Source: Bog-473 sp963828505 (GTDB lineage Bacteria > Actinomycetota > Acidimicrobiia > Acidimicrobiales > RAAP-2). Taken from it: a stretch of 64,000 bases of DNA. This document shows positions 54,716 through 63,277 of this stretch, piece by piece; within the stretch, counting starts at the first letter, position 1; every line of letters begins with the position of its first letter. A model generated the notes under the pieces. That model ran no database searches. It was not told the origin of the DNA and was given only the letters and a program-made list of their open reading frames with translations. The stretch is taken from contig CAWHFM010000004.1 in the NCBI GenBank assembly GCA_963828505.1, forward strand, positions 1 to 64,000, given 5' to 3'. The position numbers and the translations under genes are program-made.

Positions 54716-55406
54716 AAGTCCGGTGGGTCGCCATCTACGACAATGGGTCTGAATGGCATCAATACGCGGGTTACCGGAGAGCCGGACTAGAGGAACCCGA
54801 ATGGCCGATCCGACCTCCGGATCTGGGATAGGCCGGACTGAGATCGGCAGGTGCGATTCCGGTGACGGAACAACCTCAAACAGCATTAAGGATTCTTGAC
54901 GCGGTTGCCAGAGTTGCATGCGCTTCAGTCGCACAACAGTGAGAAAGGCTCCGTTCAGAATCGGAACGGGGCCACCAGGCGCAGCGGGTCGAGTTCGAGC
55001 ACAAAGTGAAGCAGACGAGGCGCATGTCGAGCTGACGCGCTTCGGCGACGTGGCACGGCATCTCCACGCGGTGGCTCGCAAGCTGTCGGCACTCGACGTC
55101 CGCCAGATATGGAACGTCGCGACGGAGGCTGAATGGCGCGTGATGATCGGCCCGTTCCTGGCGGAACCTCTTGGCGTTACCGGATTAGGTCGACGTCCAC
55201 GGTCCACAGAGGGCCTCCGGTGCACCTTCTCTACCAGGAGGTTGGACCCAAGATCGTGTCGAAGGCGGTCGTGTCGGAGGGCCAAATCAAGTGAACCCGA
55301 CTGGCGATAGCGGCCCAGGCCAACCGGGGGAAGGGTGCGAACCACCGGTGTCCCGAGCCAGCAGTGTCCGGAATCACGACGTTCGAGATGCTGAACTACA
55401 GGCGTG
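54716..55406. other. Intergenic region with possible recombinase remnant
   Basis: About 690 bp without an intact gene. The stretch 54986-55294 is listed separately as a possible decayed serine-recombinase C-terminus. Nothing else was recognised. Confidence 0.4.
54986..55294 (+). pseudogene. Possible decayed serine recombinase C-terminus
   Basis: In one frame FGDVARHLHAVARKLSALDV then RQIWNVATEAEWRVMI resembles the helical region near the end of large serine recombinases. In another frame the end reads VHLLYQEVGPKIVSK with VVSEGQIK and a stop, like the common LNVLYQEVG-type C-terminus. Joining needs at least one frameshift. Similarity is from memory of the family, so weak. Confidence 0.3.
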
Positions 55407-57170
55407 ATGGTCAGACGAGTTGGCCAGTGCTGTTCGATAGGCACACGACCACCCCAATGTCACTGGGTCCGGCGTCTCCTTGCCAGCGGTGCGCTCATCG
55501 TCGGTGTTCTCTCCATCCCGGTGGCGTGGACAGCCGCCTCCACGGCGCCTCCGGGCGAGAGGCCGTCCTCGCCTCCGGGACCACCGGCGGCGCTCGACTC
55601 CGTGGCCTGCCCGACCCCTTCGACCTGCGTCGCAGTCGGCGGCGCCGGGGGAGTCCACGTGAGCCGCACGGCCGGCCGAACATGGTCGACGATCAAGGTT
55701 TCTACCGACCACTACCTCTACGGTGTCGCCTGTCCGACCCCGACGCGCTGCGTGGCGGTGGGTGACGCCGGGACCGTCTTGCTCACCCGCGACGGAGGCA
55801 TGGTGTGGAAGCGGGAGAGGACAGGCGTCACCCGGCCGCTGAGCGCGGTGGCCTGCCCAAGCCAGCAGCGCTGCGAAGCGGTCGGAGACGATGACACGGT
55901 TCTTGCCACCACGGATGGCGGTGCCCGCTGGCGCCGAACGTTTTCCCGGTCGGGAGTTCTCGATGGCGTCGGGTGCAGCACCGTTGATGTCTGTACAGCC
56001 GTCACCAGCTCCGCGGCACAGGATCTGACTACCGGCAACGGGTCGACGTGGGAGAGCATCTCGGTCACATCCTCCCTCCTCGATGCCCTCGCACCGATGA
56101 ACGGCATCGATTGTCATGGACCGCGGTGCGTGGCCGTGGGCGGGCACGGTCTCGTCGCCCTGTCCACCGACGGGGGAGCGGAGTGGTCGGTTGGCGCATT
56201 GCACACCACGGTCGACCTGTGGGCGGTGACCTGCTCCTCCGTCGATCAGTGCCTCGCCGTGGGCACCGGTGGCAGGGTCTTCTACACCGACGACAGCGGC
56301 GCGGCGTGGACGACGGCTGTCACCCCGACTCAAGAGACCCTGCTCGGAGTGGCGTGCGCAACCACCAGCTCCTGCGTTGCCGTGGGCAGCGGCGGGACTG
56401 TCCTGACCACATCCGACGGGGGGACGGTCTGGTCGGTGAGGACGGGCCGATCGGCACCGGCACCAACCTTGCGGGTCCTCGTCGTCGGCGACTCGTTCGC
56501 CCATACACTTGCCGCGGGGATCGCCCGGAACGCGACGGCATACGGGGTCACCATGTTCGACGAATCGGTGTGGGGGTGTGCACTGGCTCGCGGCAGCCCG
56601 GTCCTGATCGGCATGACTCCGAGCCCGATGACCGGTCCCTGCGCCGCGACCGGACCGGGATGGCAGGCTCTGTATGAGGCAGACGTCAATTCGGACCGGC
56701 CGGATCTCTCACTCCTGGTGCTCGGGCCCTGGGACCTCACGACGCGGTTCATCGACGGCGGGTGGCAGACGCCGGGCCTGCCGGGCTTCGACGCGTACTT
56801 CGCGCAGCAGATCGTCACGGCGGTCCGGATCCTCACCGCCGGCGGTGGACGCGTGGTCATCACCACAATGCCTGAGGTCCAGACCAAGGGCCCTGAACTG
56901 TGCGTCCCCCCTCCGGCCAGCGTCCGTGACTGCCCCACCGAGACGCAGCGGGTGGCGGCGCTCAACGACACGGCCAGGACCGTCGCCAGTGAATTCACAG
57001 GCCAGGTGATCGTCATCGACCTCAATCAGCGTCTCGCACCCAACGGCGCGTTCGTCAGCACCGTCGACGGCACGGTGGTGCGAGCCTCCGACGGCGTCCA
57101 CCTGAGCGAACCGGGCGGCGAGTGGCTCACCCCCTGGCTCGTACCCCAGCTGATTGCGGACGCCCGTTGA
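55407..57170 (+). CDS. Secreted Cys-paired propeller fused to SGNH hydrolase domain
   Basis: 587 aa. A signal-like segment (LLASGALIVGVLSIPVAWTAAS) is followed by seven YCF48/BNR-like blades, each with CX4-5C plus xAVG and a TxDGGxxW strand: CPTPSTC, CPTPTRC, CPSQQRC, CSTVDVC, CHGPRC, CSSVDQC, CATTSSC. From about residue 355 comes an SGNH-type hydrolase domain: VLVVGDSFAHTL (catalytic Ser), GPWD in block III and DGVHLSEPGGEWL (catalytic Asp and His). This resembles the SGNH domain attached to OafA-type acyltransferases, so an esterase acting on an acylated surface glycan is plausible. ATG 55407 directly follows a GTG alternative. The domain order is unusual. Confidence 0.85.
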   Translation: MVRRVGQCCSIGTRPPQCHWVRRLLASGALIVGVLSIPVAWTAASTAPPGERPSSPPGPPAALDSVACPTPSTCVAVGGAGGVHVSRTAGRTWSTIKVSTDHYLYGVACPTPTRCVAVGDAGTVLLTRDGGMVWKRERTGVTRPLSAVACPSQQRCEAVGDDDTVLATTDGGARWRRTFSRSGVLDGVGCSTVDVCTAVTSSAAQDLTTGNGSTWESISVTSSLLDALAPMNGIDCHGPRCVAVGGHGLVALSTDGGAEWSVGALHTTVDLWAVTCSSVDQCLAVGTGGRVFYTDDSGAAWTTAVTPTQETLLGVACATTSSCVAVGSGGTVLTTSDGGTVWSVRTGRSAPAPTLRVLVVGDSFAHTLAAGIARNATAYGVTMFDESVWGCALARGSPVLIGMTPSPMTGPCAATGPGWQALYEADVNSDRPDLSLLVLGPWDLTTRFIDGGWQTPGLPGFDAYFAQQIVTAVRILTAGGGRVVITTMPEVQTKGPELCVPPPASVRDCPTETQRVAALNDTARTVASEFTGQVIVIDLNQRLAPNGAFVSTVDGTVVRASDGVHLSEPGGEWLTPWLVPQLIADAR

Positions 57171-57696
57171 CAGAGCGACTTCCGCGCGAAGAACTGACGA
57201 CCCTCCGGACACTGCCCACAATTTGAGTGAGCTGCCCGGCCAGCTATCACTCCATGGCCAGCCAAGCGGCAACGAGATGCGCCGGCCGCTCACAGGGGTC
57301 GGCGGTCTCACCTGCGCAGCCGGTTGCGGACACCAACGAGCTCAGGGTGTTCTCAAGGCGCGCCTGCCGCAATACCCTTCCGGAGCGCTTCGGTGCCGGC
57401 GCGGTGGGAGCGAATCAGGTTACGACAGGGTCGCCACTCGCCAGAGCAGGGCTCGGCGATGCGCTCTCACCGTCGGGAGCGATGACCAACCCCGGCGTCG
57501 GACCCGGACCAGGCGGCCCGTCGCCTCGTTGTTTCAACCGAGTCGCTACGGACAAGATGAGGACGCACAAATTCCGCTCCGGCGGATCCATCACCCTGTC
57601 GGCGCCTTCACGGCCGAAGAGAAGGAGTTTCGCCGAGATTGAACCTGACTGACCACGCCGGAGTACGCCTCACACGGCAAGCCAAAGGTCAACGGC
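57171..57696. other. Intergenic region, nothing identified
   Basis: About 525 bp. Open frames at 57154-57642 and 57227-57652 are low-quality. The last bases before 57697 read, after a stop, LTTPEYASHGKPKVNG in the hydrolase frame, so the true N-terminus of that gene may extend upstream from a CTG or mutated start. Confidence 0.4.
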
Positions 57697-58535
57697 GTGG
57701 AGATCCACTACGCGATCGGCGGCGCCGGCGAGCCGGTGTTCTTGGTGCACGGCGTAGCCAAGACCATGTCGTACTGGCGCCACGTCGTGCCGCTGCTGAC
57801 CCCGCACTACACCGTCATCGCGCTCGACAACCGAGGCGCCGGGGGCTCCGAGCGCCCCCTTACCGGCTACGACACCGCCACGATGGCCGGGGACGTCGCC
57901 GAACTGGCCACCAACCTGGGTTTTAACCAGTTCCACGTCGCCGGCGAGGACTGGGGCGCGGCCATCGCCTACGCGGTCGCCGCCTTCCACCGGCCCCGGG
58001 TGCAACAACTGGTGTTCCAAGAAACGCTTCTCCCAGGATTGCCAGTCGGCCCCGGATTGCCAGGCGTCGGGCAGGATCCATCGCTCGCTCCCGACGACCT
58101 CCGCACCGGCTGGCATTTCAGCTTCTTCAGCCTGCCGAACCTGCCCGAGATGCTGCTGGCCGGGCGGGAACGACTGTTCTGGACCTGGTACGCCCGACGG
58201 GAGATGTGGGACCCCCAGCGCGCTGTCCGAGGAAGAACGTCGACGAAATAGTGCCCTCGGCCGAGCAGCCGGGCGGCACCCGGGCCATCTCGGAGATGTA
58301 CCGCGCCCGCCAGACCGACGCCGAACAGAACCGCCCGCAGTACGCCGACCCGCTCAGCTGCCCGGTCCTGGCCGTCGGCGAACAGGCCTATCTCGGGGAC
58401 CAAGTAGCCAAACAGCTCGCGCAAGTAGCCCGCGACGTCCGCGGCACCGTCATCCCCGCGTCCGGTCACAACATCGCTTTGGAGAACCCGGCCGCCCTGG
58501 CCCAGGCCTACCTCGACTTCTTTGCAAGCGGCTTT
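57697..58535 (+). pseudogene. Alpha/beta hydrolase (epoxide hydrolase-like), two frame breaks
   Basis: The N-terminal part (57697-58251 frame) has FLVHGVAKTMSYWRHVVPLL, ALDNRGAGGSE and the nucleophile elbow VAGEDWGAAIAYAVA, with Asp as in epoxide hydrolases and dehalogenases. Removing one C from the five-C run at 58212-58216 and one C at 58238 gives MWDPSALSEEEVDEI, joining to PGGTRAISEMYRARQ and the C-terminal IPASGHNIALENPAAL (catalytic His). So the gene was intact apart from two extra bases. The normal stop is missing: homology ends near 58535 and the frame runs on to 58781. Start is unclear (GTG 57697, or an upstream CTG at 57649). Confidence 0.7.
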
Positions 58536-58994
58536 CGACCGTCCCGTATTCCAAGGATGCCAAAGTCAATTCGAAGCATGTCGAGGAGATCCTCGACGCT
58601 GAATACTTCAACATCGAGCACCGGCCATTTGCCGCTCTCGTTACTGATTCCGTTCGTCCATAGCCGGGGTCGCCCAGGTACACCCGCCTGGCGACGCAAA
58701 AATCTGTGTCCTAGGTCCAGATGCTTGCTCGGGTACGCCTCAATCAGAGCGCTTGAACGCGATCCCCGATCGACGAGATGAGGCATCGAGAGCCACCGTT
58801 CGCCGGAGCCTGTGGCCCTCTCCGATACCAAAGGTTTGGACCACCCGGTGCCCAGCTGGAGCACTGGCCATAGATGGCGTCATCCAAGCCCTGTCGCGCA
58901 TCAACTCAACGAGCAGTCGTCACGTCGTTGTCCTGCAGGACAAGTTGATTCATCGGATCGACCGAAGGATTCGAGCCCGTCTAACGTCTTGGGG
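58536..58994. other. Region with short coding-like fragment
   Basis: About 460 bp. A frame at 58526-58663 reads YSKDAKVNSKHVEEILDAEY then FNIEHRPFAALVTDSVRP and a stop; it is protein-like but has no start, so it may be the end of a lost gene. The rest shows nothing. Confidence 0.3.
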
Positions 58995-60545
58995 GTGCAG
59001 GCAGGGGAGCGCAGGCGGTGGTTCTCACTTGCGACCCTGTTGCTGCTCGCGATTGCCGCCTGGAGTCTCTCAAGCCCGCTCTTCTCTTATCCGGACGAGC
59101 CCGCCCATGTGATCCGAGCCGAGTCGGTCGTTCGTGGCCAGATCGAGGGGAAGTACGTCGGCTACCACCAAGGCCCGAACGTCTACCCGTACTATGCGGT
59201 TGATGTACCCGGGGTCTTGTCTGATGCGTCGGACCACGGCATTTGCCTCGCCTTTCTGGTGGGCGAGCCCGCCAGCGTGTGCTCCTCGTCCCTGACCGGA
59301 CCGTCCCATCCGGTCGAGCTCACCACGTATGTCGGATCGTACCCACCCCTCTACTACCTGCTCGTCGGAGTGCCGACCCTCGCCTGGCCCGGGGAGTTAG
59401 GGATCTTCCTGATGCGCCTACTCGGCGGAGCAATCAGCGCCGCCTTCTTGGCCTCGGCATTCCTGTCGGCCCTAGGTGCGCGACGCGGAAGAGTGGCTGC
59501 TCTCGGGGTGCTGGCGGCGATCACGCCCACCGCCCTCTATGTTTCGAGTGGAGTCAGCCCCGCCGGCATGGAGATCAGTTCGGCCGCGTCACTGTGGGCT
59601 GCGGGGCTGGTCCTGGTGGTGACCGACGCCAAGGAGCAGACCCCTCGGCTCGTCCGGCGTGCGGGACTGGCGGCCGTGGTCTTGGTTTGGACGCGAGCTC
59701 TTTCACCGCTTTGGCTCGCTTGCATTCTCGCAACGTTGCTCGTCCTAAGTGACAGGAACCATCGGCGCTCGCTCCGTGGTAGAACCGACCTCCGGGCATG
59801 GTCCGCGGCCATTGGTGCCTCGACCGCAGGCGCATTGGTCTGGGATCTCGCTGCCGGGGGATTCCAGGTCTTGGGTAAGGCGGAATCGCCCCAGAAGTCC
59901 AACCTCACTCTCTTGGGCGAAGCGTTCGGCCACACGTGGTTGTGGCTCCAGGGCGCTTTCGGTGACTTTGGTCTGGTAGATCACGACAAGTCTCCGACAC
60001 TCCTTCTCGTCCTGTGTTTCGCCGTAGTGGGAATCTTGTTGGTGTGTGGTTTGAGGGTAGCAACTCGCCGCCAGGCGGAGGTACTGATCGGCCTCATCGC
60101 ATTCGCGTTCATTCTGCCCGTCCTGATCACATTCGCAGACGATCGCGAGTACGGCGTGATCTGGCAGGGTCGATATGGATTGCCACTGGCGGCAGGAATC
60201 ACGCTGCTGGCCGCGCTACTGCTCGCGAACAGCGAGCGGTCGGAGGCCGTATGGTTTGACCGCTATGTCTGGGTCGCCTATGTGGCCCTGTCCCTTGCCA
60301 ACGTAATCGGGCTCCTCACTACGCTGCACCGGTTCGTCGACGGGAGTAACGGACCGCTCGATTTTGTGGGGGGGCGATGGCAGCCTCCGGTGAACGCGGT
60401 GGTGCTGATCGCAGTATTTGTCACTGCCCAAGCCCTCTTGTCGTGGACGTTGTATCGAGAGGGCCGCACAATTTCAGAACCGAGCACGGAAGGCGACCTT
60501 CCCGGGGTTAGTGATCGCGGAGGTGTCCTACCTCCTGGCTCGTGA
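58995..60545 (+). CDS. DUF2142-like polytopic membrane protein
   Basis: About 516 aa from GTG 58995 (VQAGERRRWFSLATLLLLAIAAW), with about 11 membrane segments. FSYPDEPAHVIRAESVVRGQ after the first segment is the acidic DEPAH loop of DUF2142 and related GT-C-like proteins, and LTTYVGSYPPLYYLLVGVP follows in the outer loop. This fits a lipid-linked sugar transferase fold, but activity is unknown. The open frame extends upstream to 58812 in poor sequence. The last residues run into the remnant of a PIN-domain gene, so the C-terminus may have been altered by the same event. Confidence 0.75.
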   Translation: MQAGERRRWFSLATLLLLAIAAWSLSSPLFSYPDEPAHVIRAESVVRGQIEGKYVGYHQGPNVYPYYAVDVPGVLSDASDHGICLAFLVGEPASVCSSSLTGPSHPVELTTYVGSYPPLYYLLVGVPTLAWPGELGIFLMRLLGGAISAAFLASAFLSALGARRGRVAALGVLAAITPTALYVSSGVSPAGMEISSAASLWAAGLVLVVTDAKEQTPRLVRRAGLAAVVLVWTRALSPLWLACILATLLVLSDRNHRRSLRGRTDLRAWSAAIGASTAGALVWDLAAGGFQVLGKAESPQKSNLTLLGEAFGHTWLWLQGAFGDFGLVDHDKSPTLLLVLCFAVVGILLVCGLRVATRRQAEVLIGLIAFAFILPVLITFADDREYGVIWQGRYGLPLAAGITLLAALLLANSERSEAVWFDRYVWVAYVALSLANVIGLLTTLHRFVDGSNGPLDFVGGRWQPPVNAVVLIAVFVTAQALLSWTLYREGRTISEPSTEGDLPGVSDRGGVLPPGS

Positions 60546-60804
60546 TGCCGGCTCCACGGTCGAAGCCGAATTCCTACGCTCGTTCACTACCGGCCTCTTG
60601 ACTGTGGTCGACCTCACTGCGGCCGACCTGGGCCGCAGGGCCGAACTGGTCGAGCGGTACTTGGACCTGCCTCTCGGCGCGACTGACGCGTGTCTCGTCG
60701 CCATGGCGGAACGCCTCGGGATCGTTGAGCTGGCAACTCTGGACCGCCGGCACTTCACCGTCGTGCGCCGCCGCCACGTCGACATGCTGACCCTCATCCC
60801 ATAG
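60505..60804 (+). pseudogene. N-terminally truncated PIN-domain (VapC-like) toxin
   Basis: The frame reads LVIAEVSYLLARDAGSTVEAEF, RRAELVERYLDLPLGATDACLVAMAERLG, then ATLDRRHFTVVRRRH, which is the C-terminal two-thirds of a VapC ribonuclease with the acidic residues E, D and D. The first strand with the catalytic VDTSxL motif is missing: that position is occupied by the 3' end of the DUF2142-like gene. No vapB antitoxin is adjacent. Probably inactive. Confidence 0.75.
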
Positions 60805-61037
60805 CTTCTGTCCACGTTCAATTGGCTGAACCTTCAGACTCTGCCTTATCTATCGCCGCCCGGAAGCTGCCCAGCTGTCAATGATCAAGTGAGAAGGTGG
60901 CGATCTCCGGGTCGCTCGCGGTGGCCGAACTCAATGGGCGGGTGCTCTACGCCCTAGGACAGCGATTTTGACCTACCCCGTGCCGTCGTTTTGGACCGAG
61001 TGTGCGCATCAATGCACGCACGATTGGGCGCCGACTG

Positions 61038-61967
61038 TCACCGGGCGCGTCGGGAGTCGGTCACAATTTGGACGTCGCGAAGCTTGCCTCCCGGAGCCGA
61101 GACGACGAGCTTGATGAGCTCCTCTGTGATGAGCGGCTCGAGGCCTTCGGTGTGGCCCTTGCCCAGCCGCACGATATCGGCGATGACTCGGCCGTCCTTA
61201 GCGTTGGGGAACACGTAGACCTGGGCCGTTCCTGGCGCCGGCTTCCGGCCCCAGCTCAGCGTCGGGTTCTCGTCGAAGCGCCCGTCGTGGATCTTGCCCG
61301 GCTGGTCGTCGACCACGTCCGCCAGGCGGACGCGGGCGTCGGCCCCGTAGCGCTCGGCCCAGGGGGAGGTCTGGGGCAGTGAGGAGATCTCGTGCTCGCC
61401 GGTGGCGTAGATAAACGAAAAGTCGGCGGTGGGAGGCGGGGGCGCCTCGAACATCCGACGTTGCGCGAAGGCCCGCTCCATGCGGGCCCGCTCCTCCACG
61501 GTGCGGGGCGGACCGAAGTTCTCGACGCGACCCGGCTGCAGGCCCAAGCGGCCGCCGGACAAGCTCAGCCAGCCGTCGACCCGGTCGGCGAAGTACTGAT
61601 TGGTCGACAACAGCCGGCTTGAGGTCAACCCTCCCTGCGAGTGGCCCACCAGCCAGAGAGCCCGGATGTTGGCCGGGGCCAGCCGACCGACCACCGACTC
61701 GGCAAGGTCGACGAGATAGTCGTCGTCCGCCTTCGCCGCCCAGTGTCGCATGGGCTCCTTGGTGGACGCCGAAGGGGTAGCGATGACCAGCCGGTAGGCG
61801 TCCAGGTAGTCGTAGGCGGGGAAGTACTCGCGCTGCCATGCCCCCGCCGACCCGCCCCCATGCAGGCTGAGGATGAACATCACCTCCTCGCCCGGTGAGT
61901 AGTCGGACGGAAGGTCGAGGTAGCACTTCCGGCCGGTTTTTTGATCGACGATGGTCTCGAGCGCCAA
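61038..61967 (-). CDS. PHB-depolymerase/esterase-like alpha/beta hydrolase
   Basis: About 309 aa from TTG 61967, which has a strong GGGGGAGG ribosome site at ideal spacing; the longer frame from 62072 is poorly composed. Oxyanion region FILSLHGGGSAGAW, nucleophile LWLVGHSQGGLTSSRL (Ser in GHSQG) and a late His in RLGKGHTEGLEP. This is the pattern of LpqC/poly-3-hydroxybutyrate depolymerase-like esterases. No signal peptide is present with this start, so it is probably cytoplasmic. Substrate unknown. Convergent with the PIN remnant, 233 bp away. Confidence 0.83.
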   Translation of the reverse strand: MALETIVDQKTGRKCYLDLPSDYSPGEEVMFILSLHGGGSAGAWQREYFPAYDYLDAYRLVIATPSASTKEPMRHWAAKADDDYLVDLAESVVGRLAPANIRALWLVGHSQGGLTSSRLLSTNQYFADRVDGWLSLSGGRLGLQPGRVENFGPPRTVEERARMERAFAQRRMFEAPPPPTADFSFIYATGEHEISSLPQTSPWAERYGADARVRLADVVDDQPGKIHDGRFDENPTLSWGRKPAPGTAQVYVFPNAKDGRVIADIVRLGKGHTEGLEPLITEELIKLVVSAPGGKLRDVQIVTDSRRAR

Positions 61968-62282
61968 GGCCGCACCTCCCCCGGTAGACCCGAGGTCCGG
62001 GTCACGGCACTGAGGGCGGACTATACCTGCGCCGGCAGATTTCTCTGTGAGCGTGGAAAGACCGGGTGCCAATGGACGCGACGGCCATGACTTCGAGCCT
62101 CTCGTCTCGTCGCGCCGTCCAAGGCTCGTCCGCGAGAGCCATCATGGCGCTCGTCGCGGGCGCCACGTCCCAGACCCTGTCAGCTGTGCCCCGGCGTTCA
62201 GTGACAGGCGGCACGAGTGATGTGTGGTCGAAGTCTTTCGCTTGCGAGGGGTCCAGTGTCGGGACTGGCTAGCCTCGATTGC

Positions 62283-62798
62283 ATGGAGACATGGGACGCG
62301 ATCAGAGCTCGCCGAAATGTACGTTCCTACGACGATCGATCGATAGCTCCGGAACACCTCGATCGAATACTCGAGGCGGGACGGCGCGCGCCTTCGGCGT
62401 CAAATCGTCAGAAGTGGGACTTCATCCTCGTCACAGACCCGGGTCAGCTACATGAGCTTTCGACAGTCTGGGTCGGTGCCAGCCACCTGGCGACGGCGAA
62501 GGCTGCCATTGTCCTCGTTCTGCCCGAGCCCGAGGCCGAGCGCTATCGGACGATTGATCAGTATGACCTGGGACAGGCAACCATGGAGATGATGTTGGCC
62601 GCTACCGATCTGGGTATCGGCAGTGGGCATTCTGCGATCGGTGACCAAGAGGCGTGCAGACGCATTCTCGACACACCCCAAGACCGTGTTTGCGCCTACA
62701 TGATTGCTCTCGGCTATCCGGCCGACCGACCCCTGAGGCCGATAGAAAAGCCAGACCGACGTCCCTTTGAGGAGGTAGTGCATCGCGACAAGTGGTGA
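62283..62798 (+). CDS. Nitroreductase-family FMN protein
   Basis: 171 aa. METWDAIRARRNVRSYDDR with RRAPSASNRQKWDFILVTD gives the two conserved FMN-contact stretches. GQATMEMMLAATDLGIGSGH and CAYMIALGYPADRP complete the fold. Members reduce nitro groups, quinones, flavins or similar with NAD(P)H. Start ATG 62283 is the beginning of the domain; the open frame from 62217 is not domain-like. Slightly shorter than average. No close partner genes. Confidence 0.88.
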   Translation: METWDAIRARRNVRSYDDRSIAPEHLDRILEAGRRAPSASNRQKWDFILVTDPGQLHELSTVWVGASHLATAKAAIVLVLPEPEAERYRTIDQYDLGQATMEMMLAATDLGIGSGHSAIGDQEACRRILDTPQDRVCAYMIALGYPADRPLRPIEKPDRRPFEEVVHRDKW

Positions 62799-62960
62799 CG
62801 AGCCCCGCGCTGTTTGGTGCGGTTCTCATCTTCCCTTTCGATTTGATCCACTATCCGCGGTAGTGAGCGTTGCGGCCACGAGTGGTGCCGAGCCAGCTTC
62901 ACATGCCACTTGCTTCGAAAATCGTGGCCGCCAGTCGGCAAAGCAGTGGCAGCTCGTAGG

Positions 62961-63224
62961 GGTGGGGAGTAGCAGATGTCGGCTCTGCCCTGGGCCTTCG
63001 GCACCGACTCCAAGCTGGTCATGCTGGATGAGCTGTCCCTCGGGCTCGCCTTCATCGTGGTCCGCCAGCTCTGCGAGCTGGCGACCGAGCCGGCCACGTA
63101 GGGGCTCTCGATCCTGGTCGTCGAACAGTTCGCCTGAACCGTTCTGCCCATTGCCGAGTCGGTGACCGTCATGCTCCAGGGCCGGATCGTGCGGGCGGGG
63201 CATGCCGGCCGATCTCGAAGATGA
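62961..63224 (+). pseudogene. livF: LivF-type ABC ATPase fragment with three stops
   Basis: In one frame: GGE-stop-QMSALPWAF, KLVMLDELSLGLAFIVVRQL (Walker B), then a stop, GLSILVVEQFA, a stop, and ESVTVMLQGRIVRAG. This is the C-terminal third of a branched-chain amino-acid ABC ATPase (signature LSGGEQQM, LLLDEPSLGLAP, VLLVEQNA). Stops are at 62970 (TAG), 63099 (TAG) and 63135 (TGA), positions approximate for the last two, and the Pro of DEPS has become Leu. No other liv gene is present. Clearly decayed. Confidence 0.8.
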
Positions 63225-63277
63225 CCTGTCGTCCTGCTACCTGAGCGCCTGCTGGCCCCTGGGTCTTCGAGTCCGCC

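Noticed and set aside
57154..57652. Two overlapping plus-strand frames of about 140-160 codons
   Set aside because: Translations lack hydrophobic cores or motifs; first one begins inside the previous gene.
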